Positions 1 through 7,882 of a DNA stretch of 54,575 nucleotides are shown here, one piece after another. The stretch comes from Chryseobacterium pennipullorum. GTDB taxonomy: Bacteria; Bacteroidota; Bacteroidia; Flavobacteriales; Weeksellaceae. The stretch's first letter is position 1. Every line of letters starts with the position of its first letter. The position numbers were made by a program, and so were the translations under genes. The notes under the pieces were generated by a model. That model did not search any database, had not been told where the DNA came from, and saw only the letters and a program-made list of their open reading frames with translations. The stretch covers positions 1 through 54,575 of the forward strand of contig NZ_QNVV01000026.1 of NCBI RefSeq assembly GCF_003384725.1. Direction: 5' to 3'.

Positions 1-37
1 ATTGTACTCAACCAATTTATGCTTATTTTTGAAAAAA

Positions 38-61
38 GGCTCAGATTATAAAATCTAAGCC
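38..61. terminator. Hairpin, possible terminator of a gene outside the window
   Basis: An inverted repeat with arms GGCTCAGATT and AATCTAAGCC and a short loop. An A-run lies on its left, which would be a T-run on the minus strand, and a weaker T-run lies on its right. It may end a plus-strand gene that lies upstream of the window; no gene in the window obviously needs it. Confidence 0.35.
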
Positions 62-134
62 CTAACTTTTTAACTTACACACTTTACGGGATAGTGTCAG
101 AAATAGTAAAAAGAGAATTAATACCTAATCAACA

Positions 135-386
135 ATGAAAAAAATACCACAGATAATTTTGATTATTTCTATCATATTTATAGTAAATTTTCTATTTTTT
201 CCTTATTTTGACCTTTTAGAAGTAATTCCTTTAATACTACTTTTATTGGCAATCAATTTTTATCTCATTTATCGATATAATCATAAAACGGTAAACTATA
301 TTCTTAATGGTTTGTTATTCATAATTCTAATAATTTGTTTTTCTTTTGGAGCAATTCTAAGGCAAGATTGGCACTTTATGGAGTAA
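135..386 (+). CDS. Small hydrophobic membrane protein, unknown function
   Basis: An 83-residue protein starting at ATG. It is almost entirely hydrophobic, with about three predicted membrane segments (near residues 5-25, 28-48 and 55-75) separated by short polar stretches such as YRYNHKT. I do not recognise a family. Its AT content is higher than that of the neighbouring peptidase genes, partly because Ile, Phe and Leu codons dominate. It points toward the convergent peptidase gene; a hairpin at 488-520 separates the two. Inner-membrane location is inferred from hydrophobicity only. Confidence 0.5.
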   Translation: MKKIPQIILIISIIFIVNFLFFPYFDLLEVIPLILLLLAINFYLIYRYNHKTVNYILNGLLFIILIICFSFGAILRQDWHFME

Positions 387-487
387 GCTATGGTAAACTT
401 CCCATTTCTCACACAACTACACAATTTCTCGTCGGACAAAATGAATTTCGTAATAGCTCCTACAAAACTTATCACATCTTACAAATC

Positions 488-520
488 AAAGGCAGAGCAG
501 AAAAAATCCTGCCCTGCCTT
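488..520 (-). terminator. Rho-independent terminator of the first M28 peptidase gene
   Basis: A GC-rich hairpin with arms AAAGGCAGAGCAG and CTGCCCTGCCTT around an A-run loop. It lies about 20 bases past the stop codon of the minus-strand peptidase gene and could also stop transcripts from the small plus-strand gene. Confidence 0.6.
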
Positions 521-540
521 ATCGTAAAAACTGAAAATAT

Positions 541-1716
541 TTATTTTTCGATGAGGATATTTCTGACGAGGGTCTCATCACCGGCTTTTAAAACGCCGAT
601 ATAAACTCCGTTATCCAATGCAGAAACATTGATCCTTGTTTCATTGATTACTTTAAGAAGGGAACGGCCATTAAGATTGGTTATTTCAAAACTGAACTGA
701 GTCACTTTAGAGTCAGGTAATTCGATATTTAAAACATCTTTTGCAGGATTTGGGAAGATTTTGACGTCCTGCAATGAACTTTTGGAAACGGTTTTATTAA
801 CCGTTGCTACGGTAGAAGCTGTTGCAAAATGCTGTAATGCTCCTACGGTGGCTTTACCGATGTTATAGACGTATACAGGATCTACATTGGCAAAAGTATC
901 TTTAGACGTATGCGGATAGCTGCTTCTTATCCTTTCAAAAAAGCCTGTAATGATTTCACCTTTTTGCTCAAAAGGAATATAATCTGTGGCTTCTGCAGGA
1001 TCTACGGCAGTTTGAAGAGGAGAGTAGAGGGCGGTACAGTTTCTGAGCTGCTGGGTTACAGCAGCTGATGCCGCATTATTACTGGAAACACCTCCCTGAT
1101 CCTCATCACAATACACAGTGTTGTTATTATTTCCTTTTACCCCGCCTACCTGGTCGAGATTGAAAACCAGCTTTATATCCAGCTTGCGTACACCTCCCTG
1201 ATATACAACGTTGTTTACGTAATGGCTACTTCCTTTCAGGCCTTGTTCTTCACCGGAAAAATGAATAAACTTAATAGAATATTCTGTAGGAACATCTTTC
1301 AGGATTCTGGCTGCTTCCAGAATTATGGAGGTTCCGCTGCCATTATCATTCACTCCAGGGCCTACGATGGTGTCAAAGTGTCCGCAGATAATAACATACT
1401 TATTCGGATATAAGGTTCCGGTTTTTGTAATGATTAAATTTTTGGAGCTGACTCCCGAGAAAGTAAAGGGACTTTCCACAATCTGGCTGGCAGTATATCC
1501 GTAACCCAGATACTTGTTTTTGATCCAGTTCAGGGTATTGGTGTTAGCTTGCGATCCGGTAGTTTTCACTCCCAGATTGCTGAATTCCTGAAGATTGGCC
1601 GTAATATTGGTCTGAGTCACCATATCTGCTCTGTTCTTGTAAGCCTGGATGAACGTCTGAGCGCCGATACTTTGCATAACCAATGTGGTAAACAAAAAGG
1701 TTGTTAATTTTTTCAT
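541..1716 (-). CDS. Secreted M28 family zinc aminopeptidase with T9SS sorting domain (copy 1)
   Basis: A 391-residue exported peptidase. Residues 1-19 form a signal peptide ending at IGAQ. The M28 core shows the co-catalytic zinc ligands: His113 and Asp124 (CGHFD...VNDNGSG), the catalytic pair Glu156-Glu157 (FSGEEQG), Asp188 (NLDQVGG) and His269 (YPHT). Members of this family release N-terminal amino acids from peptides. The last 70 or so residues (FPNPAKDVL ... ILIEK) form a type A T9SS sorting domain, so the enzyme should be secreted or anchored on the cell surface. It is the most downstream of three tandem paralogues and has its own terminator and a 223-bp upstream gap, so it is probably transcribed separately from the other two. 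Confidence 0.92.
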   Translation of the reverse strand: MKKLTTFLFTTLVMQSIGAQTFIQAYKNRADMVTQTNITANLQEFSNLGVKTTGSQANTNTLNWIKNKYLGYGYTASQIVESPFTFSGVSSKNLIITKTGTLYPNKYVIICGHFDTIVGPGVNDNGSGTSIILEAARILKDVPTEYSIKFIHFSGEEQGLKGSSHYVNNVVYQGGVRKLDIKLVFNLDQVGGVKGNNNNTVYCDEDQGGVSSNNAASAAVTQQLRNCTALYSPLQTAVDPAEATDYIPFEQKGEIITGFFERIRSSYPHTSKDTFANVDPVYVYNIGKATVGALQHFATASTVATVNKTVSKSSLQDVKIFPNPAKDVLNIELPDSKVTQFSFEITNLNGRSLLKVINETRINVSALDNGVYIGVLKAGDETLVRNILIEK

Positions 1717-1867
1717 ATTATTTATTTAAGTTTGGTTACACGAATGTAGTGAATAAATCACATCAAAGTGGTTAATTGTTTAAAAATAAATTAAGATTTC
1801 AACAGTTTTGTTATGCTTGTCATATAATGGTTTGTTACTCGTACTCTTGATAATTCTACCCATAAAA

Positions 1868-1893
1868 AAACCTTTGAATTCAATCAAAGGTTT
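1868..1893 (-). terminator. Rho-independent terminator behind M28 copy 2
   Basis: Perfect arms AAACCTTTGA and TCAAAGGTTT with a six-base loop, followed on the minus strand by a T-run. It lies about 50 bases past the stop of the second M28 gene. Confidence 0.75.
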
Positions 1894-1939
1894 GTTTCAG
1901 CCAGTAAAAAATAAGTTCTTTTATACTGTCAGTTAAGCA

Positions 1940-3115
1940 TTATTTTTCAATGAGAACTTTCCTTACAACAGTTTGGCCGTCTGCTTTTAGAATACCGATA
2001 TACGCTCCGTTTTCAAGATTCGATACATTGATTTTGGTTTCGTTCACTTTTTTTAATATTGACCTTCCCTGGAAATCTGTCATCTCAAAACTGAAGTCTT
2101 TGGTGAGATTTTGTGGAAGTTCAAGATGTACAATGTCCTTCACAGGGTTGGGCGCAATTCTCAAATTCTCCAAAGGGTTTCGGGTAGCTGTTTCATGGGT
2201 TCCCAATGTTGCGGTTGCCACTGCAAAGTGCTGCAAAGCTCCTACAGAAGCTTTACCAATATTATAAATATACGCCGGATCAGTATTGGCAAAAGTATCA
2301 TTCGTCGTATGGGGAAAGCTGCTTCGTATTCTCTCAAAAAAGCCGGTAATCACTTCGCCTTTCTCTTCAAAAGGGATATAATCTGTATCTTCGGCCGGAT
2401 CTACTTCCGTGAGAAGGGTAGAGTACAAGGCAGTACAGTTTCTAAGCTCCTGTGTGACTGCAGCAGATGCTGCATTGTTTGAAGATACTCCCCCCAAATC
2501 CTGATCACAGTACACCGTATTATTGTTATTTCCCATAACACCGCCAACCTGGTCAAGATTAAACACCATTTTTACATCCTGAACACGGTTACTGCCCTGG
2601 TATACTACAGTATTCACATAATGCCTGCTTCCTACGAGCCCTTGCTCTTCACCGGAAAAATGGATAAATTTTATAGAATATTCCGTAGGGATATCTTTTA
2701 AAATCCTGGCGGCTTCAAGAATTATAGAAGTTCCACTGCCGTTGTCATTAACCCCCGTTCCGTAGATGCTGTCAAAGTGCCCGCAGATAATAACGTAGGT
2801 GTTAGGATATACAGTACCGGTTTTCGTAATGATTAAATTTTTTGAACTGAGACTTCCATAGGTAAAAGGGTCTTCTGTAATCTGGCTGGCAGTATAACCG
2901 TAGGAGGTATATTTGTTTTTAAGCCATACCAATGCATCATTATTAGCTTGTGAACCGGTAGTTTTCACGCCCAGATTTGCAAACTGCTGAAGATTGGTGA
3001 TGATATTGGTTTGGGAAACGGCTTCTGCCCGGTCTTTATAGGCCTGGATAAAATTCTGGGCCCCGATATGCTGTGTCACAATGGATATCAGCAAAAATGC
3101 AGCGATTTTTTTCAT
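1940..3115 (-). CDS. Secreted M28 family zinc aminopeptidase with T9SS sorting domain (copy 2)
   Basis: A 391-residue paralogue of the neighbouring peptidases, colinear with copy 1. Signal peptide 1-19 (IGAQ). All metal and catalytic residues are kept at the same positions: His113, Asp124, Glu156-Glu157, Asp188, His269. The C-terminal T9SS type A domain begins near APNPVKDIV and ends in VLIEK. Only 51 bases separate its start from the stop of copy 3, and no terminator lies between them, so copies 3 and 2 are probably cotranscribed. Differences from copy 1 are spread over the protein, concentrated near residues 60-90 and 170-180, which suggests divergence of substrate range after duplication. 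Confidence 0.92.
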   Translation of the reverse strand: MKKIAAFLLISIVTQHIGAQNFIQAYKDRAEAVSQTNIITNLQQFANLGVKTTGSQANNDALVWLKNKYTSYGYTASQITEDPFTYGSLSSKNLIITKTGTVYPNTYVIICGHFDSIYGTGVNDNGSGTSIILEAARILKDIPTEYSIKFIHFSGEEQGLVGSRHYVNTVVYQGSNRVQDVKMVFNLDQVGGVMGNNNNTVYCDQDLGGVSSNNAASAAVTQELRNCTALYSTLLTEVDPAEDTDYIPFEEKGEVITGFFERIRSSFPHTTNDTFANTDPAYIYNIGKASVGALQHFAVATATLGTHETATRNPLENLRIAPNPVKDIVHLELPQNLTKDFSFEMTDFQGRSILKKVNETKINVSNLENGAYIGILKADGQTVVRKVLIEK

Positions 3116-3166
3116 TAATACTATCTGTCGCGATTGCTGCCTCGTGGGCTGTTTCGCTTTTACGGT

Positions 3167-4348
3167 TTATTTTTCAATGATTACTTTTCTGGAAATATTT
3201 CCTGTATCTGTTTTGATGGTAACGGTATACACTCCATTTTCCAATCCAGAAGTATCTATCTTAGCTTTATTTTCAGAACTCAGTACCAGATTTCCTGACA
3301 TATCATGGATCTCGACACTGAAGTGTCTGACCTTTTTATCCAATTCTACAGTAAGGACATCTTTTGCCGGATTTGGATACACTTTTACTGTTTCTACAGG
3401 TTTCTGCACAGAAGATTCGTCGGTGCTTAGAGCATTAGTGCTTGTACTGGCTACTGCGAAATGTTGTAGTGCTCCAACGGCAGCTTTGCCTACATTGAAG
3501 ACATACACCGGATCAATATTGGCAAAAGTATCAGCTGTTGTATGCTCATTTTCACTTCTAAGATATTCGTAAAATCCTGTAATGGTATATCCTTTGGCCT
3601 CAAACGGCATGTAGTCGGAACTATACGCATAAGAAATGGAGGTCTGAAGAGGAGAGTAGAGGCCTGTGCAGGCTGCCAGCTCCTGAGTGGCTGTATTGGA
3701 AGCTGCATTATTGGAGGGTGTTCCGCCTGTATCCCTTTCACAGATGATCGTGTTATTGTTATTACCGATCTGCCCTCCCACCTGGTCGATATTAAAGACT
3801 ACCTTGATATCCAGATTACGGGTAGCTCCCGTGTACGCTACATTATTTGTATAGTACTTACTGCCGAGCAGTCCTTCTTCTTCGCCGGAAAAATGAATGA
3901 ACTTTATAGAGTATTCGGTGGGTACATTTTTCAGTATTCGAGCTGCTTCCAGAATGATGGATGTTCCACTGCCGTTATCACTCACCCCGGGGCCTACAAT
4001 GGTGTCATAATGGCCACAGATAATGACATAGGTATTCGGATATAAAGTTCCGGTTTTGGTAATGATGAGGTTTTTAGAGTTTCCGTTTCCGTAGGGGAAG
4101 GGATTTTCAACAATATCTCCTGCGGCATAGCCATAGGACAGATATTTATTTTTGATCCAGTTCATGGCATTGGTATTGGCAGGGGTTCCTGTCTTTTTTA
4201 TTCCGAAAGCAGCAAACTCCTGAAGGTTTGCCGTGATATTGGCCTGTGTTACCCAATCAGCCCGGGTTTTATAAGCCTGAATAAAATTCTGGGCATCCAT
4301 ACCCTGGAGGGCTAGAGAAGTTAGTAGAAAAACAGCTATTTTTTTCAT
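3167..4348 (-). CDS. Secreted M28 family zinc aminopeptidase with T9SS sorting domain (copy 3)
   Basis: A 393-residue paralogue. I chose the ATG at 4348 because it begins a normal signal peptide (MKKIAVFLL ... DAQ); an in-frame start 48 bases upstream would add a charged, non-signal extension. Active-site residues match those of the other copies (His113, Asp124, Glu156-Glu157, Asp188, His269). It is the most divergent of the three: Tyr follows His113-Gly-type sequence (GHYD), and the region 231-270 differs clearly (SISYAYSSDYMPF). The T9SS tail ends in VIIEK. It is the first gene of the likely two-gene unit with copy 2. Confidence 0.92.
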   Translation of the reverse strand: MKKIAVFLLTSLALQGMDAQNFIQAYKTRADWVTQANITANLQEFAAFGIKKTGTPANTNAMNWIKNKYLSYGYAAGDIVENPFPYGNGNSKNLIITKTGTLYPNTYVIICGHYDTIVGPGVSDNGSGTSIILEAARILKNVPTEYSIKFIHFSGEEEGLLGSKYYTNNVAYTGATRNLDIKVVFNIDQVGGQIGNNNNTIICERDTGGTPSNNAASNTATQELAACTGLYSPLQTSISYAYSSDYMPFEAKGYTITGFYEYLRSENEHTTADTFANIDPVYVFNVGKAAVGALQHFAVASTSTNALSTDESSVQKPVETVKVYPNPAKDVLTVELDKKVRHFSVEIHDMSGNLVLSSENKAKIDTSGLENGVYTVTIKTDTGNISRKVIIEK

Positions 4349-4652
4349 TTTGGTCTTTTTTCTTTTAGAATTGCTAATATAACAATAAACTGCCACTTAT
4401 TGTTGTTGATTGGGCGTGTTTGTTGATGGTAAAGTGATTTTTCTACAATGAAAAAACTTATAATATGATTTATCAGCAGGTATTCATGTCATTAACGGAT
4501 AATAAAAAACTTCAGGTGAAAGACGGAAATTACCATGACAGATATTTATTGATTGCAAAAAATATTCTCATTATTTTACTCAATAAGCAGCCTTGAAAGC
4601 TTCAGGTTGTTTCTAAAATAAATACATACATTTGGGTGCTAGCATAATTACT
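4349..4652. other. Intergenic region between M28 array and acetyltransferase gene
   Basis: About 300 bases without a convincing gene. A short open frame of 43 codons (4465-4596, plus strand, peptide starting MIYQQVFMSLTDNKK) is present; its composition looks protein-like but it has no clear ribosome binding site and I recognise no family. It may be the tail of a lost gene. The region must also hold the promoters of the M28 array and of the acetyltransferase. Confidence 0.4.
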
Positions 4653-5060
4653 ATGAAAAATATAAGTTATAAAATAAATAAGAGAATTGAAATTGATGTC
4701 ATCGCTGAGTTATTATTTAATTCTGATTATCTGCCCTTTGAAAATATGGCTGACAGGAATCGCCTGCAAAAAATGTTTGAAGATGCGGATCTTATTGTAT
4801 CTGCCTGGGAGGATGATACATTAGTGGGAATAGCACGTTCCTTATGTGATTTTAGCTACTGTTGCTATCTTTCCGATATTTGTGTACATAAAAATTATAG
4901 AAATCAGAATATTGGAAAAAAATTAATAGAAATAACAAAAGAAACAGCTGGAAAAGAGTGCAAGTTAATTTTGCATTCAAATGGAGACGCGATCACATTC
5001 TATCAAAAAATCGGGATGAAAAGAATTTCAGAAGCATTTATAATACAAAGAGAATATTAA
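4653..5060 (+). CDS. GNAT family N-acetyltransferase
   Basis: A 135-residue protein when started at the ATG at 4653; a TTG 21 bases upstream is in frame but less likely. It has the GNAT fold signature: a central strand with SDICVHKNYRNQNIGKKLI, where R-N-Q-N-I-G-K forms the acetyl-CoA pyrophosphate-binding loop of motif A, and a C-terminal FYQKIGMKR segment typical of motif B. The substrate cannot be told from sequence; small-molecule acetyltransferases of this size are common. It is a single gene, convergent with rplT, with a shared hairpin in between. Confidence 0.85.
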   Translation: MKNISYKINKRIEIDVIAELLFNSDYLPFENMADRNRLQKMFEDADLIVSAWEDDTLVGIARSLCDFSYCCYLSDICVHKNYRNQNIGKKLIEITKETAGKECKLILHSNGDAITFYQKIGMKRISEAFIIQREY

Positions 5061-5103
5061 GATAAAAAACACTCATCCTGATCGGACAAAATTAAATAAC
5101 AAA

Positions 5104-5127
5104 AAATCCCGGGATTTCCCGGGATTT
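5104..5127. terminator. Bidirectional terminator between GNAT gene and rplT
   Basis: A perfect 10-bp inverted repeat, AAATCCCGGG and CCCGGGATTT, with a four-base loop and A/T-runs on both flanks. It can serve both the plus-strand acetyltransferase gene and the minus-strand rpmI-rplT operon. Confidence 0.8.
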
Positions 5128-5155
5128 ATATTGATAACAAAAATAGTGTTCTACA

Positions 5156-5500
5156 TTATTTTACTTGATCTACAACAGCTTTGAAAGCTTCAGGGTGATT
5201 CATTGCTAAATCTGCTAAAACTTTTCTGTTAAGCTCAATGTTGTTCTTTTTAAGAGCTCCCATAAACTGAGAGTAAGACATTCCGTGCTCTCTGGTTCCC
5301 GCGTTGATACGAGTGATCCAAAGTGCTCTGAAGTTTCTCTTTTTCTCTTTTCTACCACGGTAAGCATATTGCATTGCTTTTTCTACCGCGTTTTTAGCTA
5401 CAGTCCAAACGTTCTTTCTTCTACCGAAAAAACCTTTAGCTTGCTTAAAAATTTTCTTTCTGCGAGCTCTTGAAGCTACGGCATTTACTGATCTTGGCAT
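5156..5500 (-). CDS. rplT: 50S ribosomal protein L20
   Basis: A 114-residue basic protein of the normal L20 length. The N-terminal arm MPRSVNAVASRARRKKIFK and the segments FFGRRKNVW and RALWITRINAGTREHG are diagnostic. L20 binds 23S rRNA early in 50S assembly. It follows rpmI by 122 bases in the same direction and shares its transcript, ending at the hairpin at 5104-5127. In most bacteria infC, rpmI and rplT are adjacent; here infC lies about 11.7 kb away. Confidence 0.98.
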   Translation of the reverse strand: MPRSVNAVASRARRKKIFKQAKGFFGRRKNVWTVAKNAVEKAMQYAYRGRKEKKRNFRALWITRINAGTREHGMSYSQFMGALKKNNIELNRKVLADLAMNHPEAFKAVVDQVK

Positions 5501-5622
5501 AATTTAAATTGTTTTTTTGAAATGTGCGACAATCTGTTTCATTGTACTTGGCTGCTCCATTTCAGGGTTAAAATTTTGAATTTGTTTTGAATTCTTATAA
5601 ACCGAATATAGATTTATAAAAA

Positions 5623-5820
5623 CTACTTGATTGCTAATTGACGTTGAACACTTTTTTCGTCCACTTTAGCTACGTAAGAAGTAGTCGTAAGATTTCTCTT
5701 CTGCTTAGTTTCTTTCTTAGTTAAAATGTGGCTTTTGTAAGCGTTTTTTCTTTTGATCTTACCAGAACCGGTAAGAGCAAAACGTTTCTTAGCACCTGAT
5801 TTCGTTTTTAATTTTGGCAT
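5623..5820 (-). CDS. rpmI: 50S ribosomal protein L35
   Basis: A 65-residue, strongly basic protein matching L35: MPKLKTKSGAKKRFALTGSG at the N-terminus and HILTKK later. It is part of the large ribosomal subunit. It is the first gene of a two-gene operon with rplT and has its own promoter-like sequence at 5896-5903, as expected if the upstream infC gene has been moved away. Confidence 0.98.
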   Translation of the reverse strand: MPKLKTKSGAKKRFALTGSGKIKRKNAYKSHILTKKETKQKRNLTTTSYVAKVDEKSVQRQLAIK

Positions 5821-5895
5821 TGTTTTGCTTTTTTATTGTTTTTGTTATCAATATCTGTTTTGGTTACCCCTAAGGACATTAGGAATAATAGTGTG

Positions 5896-5903
5896 CAAAG
5901 ATA
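5896..5903 (-). promoter_or_regulatory. Candidate -7 box of the rpmI-rplT promoter
   Basis: TATCTTTG on the minus strand, an exact match to the Bacteroidota -7 consensus TAnnTTTG, about 75 bases upstream of the rpmI start. I see no good TTG -33 box at the usual spacing. The predicted leader would be about 65-70 nucleotides. Confidence 0.5.
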
Positions 5904-5956
5904 CAAAAAAAATCGGTTCGATCTTTTATAATCTCTTAATTTATCGTATATATATC

Positions 5957-5985
5957 AAAAACCGCTTCTGTAAAGAAACGGCTTT
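5957..5985 (-). terminator. Imperfect hairpin, likely terminator of the lectin lipoprotein gene
   Basis: On the minus strand the arms AAGCCGTTTC and GAAGCGGTTTTT pair with one mismatch and end in a T-run. It lies about 20 bases past the stop codon of the lectin-like gene and upstream of the rpmI promoter. Confidence 0.55.
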
Positions 5986-6004
5986 GTCATAAGTTCAGTT
6001 TTTA

Positions 6005-6565
6005 CTAATCAAAGTCTACCTCGAAGACATCATTAATGTTTTGATTATTTCCTCCCAACACGAATTTCATTCTGTATCCTGGGGTAATAAATGTTCCGGA
6101 CCTGGAAAAAACCTGAAGCTTCATGTGTGGATCATTCACATGAAAATTAACTGTTTTATTGGTATTCCAGGTAGGAATTCCATCTCTGTAAATCACCATA
6201 TTCCCGTCGTTTTGCGCAATAAGCTGTGAGTAACCACCCGTGCTGCTGTAAGAGTTAGAGCTCCATAACACCGAAGTGTGCCCTGACCTGGTCATGTAGA
6301 GTACAAGATTATTATCATACTGCATGATCAATTGATATTTTCTGTCGTTTTGCACCAGAGTGATGGCTTCACCTGCTTTGAGTACTGAAGGGTTATGTAC
6401 TTCCTGAAGGAGCTTAACAGTGGTAAGATTTCCAATTCGTGAACTGCTGCCCTCATGTAGGCCGCTCTGCTGTTTATTCGGCAGTACATTATCGCGGGTA
6501 TCGTCCTGAGCACAAGATGCCAACAGCATCGAAAGACTTAAAAAAGTCATTAATTTTGTTTTCAT
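6005..6565 (-). CDS. Surface lipoprotein with bulb-type (B-lectin) mannose-binding domain
   Basis: A 186-residue protein. It has a lipoprotein signal peptide with lipobox LLASC and acylated Cys18. The following residues AQDD resemble the acidic lipoprotein export signal that sends Bacteroidota lipoproteins to the cell surface. Residues 48-180 form a bulb-type lectin domain: QYDNNLVLY (82-90) and QNDGNMVIY (118-126) both match the mannose-binding consensus QxDxNxVxY, and a third, degenerate site lies near residue 150. Such domains bind mannose-type sugars in plant lectins and in lectin-like bacteriocins. A role in glycan binding at the surface is inferred; toxicity is not shown. The gene stands alone, downstream of the hydrolase gene, with a hairpin in between. 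Confidence 0.85.
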   Translation of the reverse strand: MKTKLMTFLSLSMLLASCAQDDTRDNVLPNKQQSGLHEGSSSRIGNLTTVKLLQEVHNPSVLKAGEAITLVQNDRKYQLIMQYDNNLVLYMTRSGHTSVLWSSNSYSSTGGYSQLIAQNDGNMVIYRDGIPTWNTNKTVNFHVNDPHMKLQVFSRSGTFITPGYRMKFVLGGNNQNINDVFEVDFD

Positions 6566-6676
6566 AGGTTATTTTTAAACGCGGCAAATATAATAAATTA
6601 TTTAAATAATTCACTTATTTAGGATTTTTAATATTTTAAAAATCTCTTTATTAAAAGATGTTTTCATTATGTTTTT

Positions 6677-6696
6677 AAAACACTTTTTAGTGTTTT
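6677..6696. terminator. Small hairpin downstream of the hydrolase gene
   Basis: Arms AAAACACT and AGTGTTTT around a TTTT loop, just beyond the stronger hairpin at 6705-6731. It may be a second terminator of the hydrolase gene or lie in the leader of the lectin gene. Confidence 0.35.
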
Positions 6697-6704
6697 AAAT
6701 ATAA

Positions 6705-6731
6705 AAACCACAATCAATAAGATTGTGGTTT
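6705..6731 (-). terminator. Rho-independent terminator of the alpha/beta hydrolase gene
   Basis: Perfect 11-bp arms AAACCACAATC and GATTGTGGTTT with a five-base loop, about 24 bases past the hydrolase stop codon. Confidence 0.75.
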
Positions 6732-6754
6732 AATAATTACATAGTATAATTTAA

Positions 6755-7576
6755 TTATGATTTAATAAAGGCCAAAAGATCCCTGTTGATCGTTTCAGCT
6801 TCTGTGGTAGGCATTCCATGTGGGAACCCGGGATAGGAAATCAGCTTTCCGTTTTTAAGAAGGGTAGCGGCTACTTTTCCCGTAGTTTCAAAAGGTACAA
6901 TCTGATCATCTTCACCATGCATTACCAAAACAGGAATATCTACGCTCTTAAGGTCTTCTGTGAAATCAGTTTCAGAAAAAGCTTTCACACAGTCATAGTG
7001 CGCCTTGATGGAGCCATTCATTCCTTGTCTCCACCAGTTTCGCTGAATTCCTTCAGAAATATCAGCCCCTTCTCTGTTATATCCATAGAAAGGGAATGTG
7101 ATGTCAATAAAGAACTGCTGTCTGTGGTTGGCCGTGTTATTTCTGATATCATCAAAAACTGAAATCGGGACTCCATTCGGATTATTTTCATTCTGAACCA
7201 TAATGGGAGTTACCGCACTGATTAAAACAGCTTTGGCAACTCTTCCGTTTCCATGTCTCGCCACATAGCGGATCACTTCTCCACCTCCCGTTGAGTGACC
7301 TACGTGAATGACCTCCTTTAAATCCAATGCTGCAACAATTTCTGCAACATCAGAAGCATAAGTATCCATATCATGACCGTACGGAGTCTGCTCGGATCTT
7401 CCGTGCCCTCTTCTGTCGTGAGCAATTACACGGTATCCCTGTTCCAGAAAGAAAAACATCTGTGCGTCCCAGTCATCAGCTGATAAAGGCCAGCCGTGGT
7501 GAAAGAAAATAGTTGGTCCCTTTCCCCAGTCTTTATAATAAATTTCTGTTCCGTCTTTTAATGTAAGTGTGCTCAT
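6755..7576 (-). CDS. Alpha/beta hydrolase of the non-haem chloroperoxidase/arylesterase type
   Basis: A 273-residue cytosolic protein with no signal peptide. The segment HHGWPLSADDWD (oxyanion region) is typical of the cofactor-free chloroperoxidase/esterase group. The catalytic triad is visible: Ser95 in GHSTGGG, Asp224 in HGEDDQIVPF and His253 in FPHGMP. These enzymes hydrolyse esters and can form peracids in vitro; the natural substrate is unknown. It is a single gene with its own promoter-like box upstream (7632-7639) and terminator downstream. It lies within the accessory block that separates rpmI from infC. Confidence 0.9.
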   Translation of the reverse strand: MSTLTLKDGTEIYYKDWGKGPTIFFHHGWPLSADDWDAQMFFFLEQGYRVIAHDRRGHGRSEQTPYGHDMDTYASDVAEIVAALDLKEVIHVGHSTGGGEVIRYVARHGNGRVAKAVLISAVTPIMVQNENNPNGVPISVFDDIRNNTANHRQQFFIDITFPFYGYNREGADISEGIQRNWWRQGMNGSIKAHYDCVKAFSETDFTEDLKSVDIPVLVMHGEDDQIVPFETTGKVAATLLKNGKLISYPGFPHGMPTTEAETINRDLLAFIKS

Positions 7577-7882
7577 AAAGTTCTTTTTTTATTTGGATTA
7601 GTAAAATAGCTTATTTGTTTTTTAATATTCACAAATGTAGATGGAAAATCTTCCACTTATATTGATCTAAGATAATATATTCATGGGAATAGAAATGTTC
7701 CGTGATCTATGATTAACGTTAATTTAACAACCGATGTAAAGAGTAGAACATTTTATAATAATTGCTTCAAAAAAATTAGAATGTTAAAACAGGGTTTCCT
7801 TAAATATAGCTGATAATAGGGATTGTCATGCTCTTCAATTCTTTCTAATATTGATTGCAAAAGATGAATAGAATTGCGAAGA
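7577..7882. other. Divergent intergenic region between hydrolase and secreted-protein genes
   Basis: About 300 bases holding the promoters of two divergent genes. A 12-bp palindrome ATTAACGTTAAT lies at 7712-7723 and could be a regulator site. No coding sequence is apparent. Confidence 0.4.
7632..7639 (-). promoter_or_regulatory. Candidate -7 box of the hydrolase promoter
   Basis: TACATTTG on the minus strand, matching TAnnTTTG, about 56 bases upstream of the hydrolase start codon. No clear -33 TTG box. Confidence 0.4.

Noticed and set aside
335..604. Plus-strand open frame of 89 codons between the small membrane protein and the M28 gene
   Set aside because: It overlaps the end of the membrane protein gene, runs through a terminator hairpin and into the antisense of the peptidase gene.
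1222..4045. Several plus-strand frames of 60-167 codons opposite the M28 genes
   Set aside because: They are antisense to strongly conserved peptidase genes, recur at matching positions in all three paralogues, and have no start signals.
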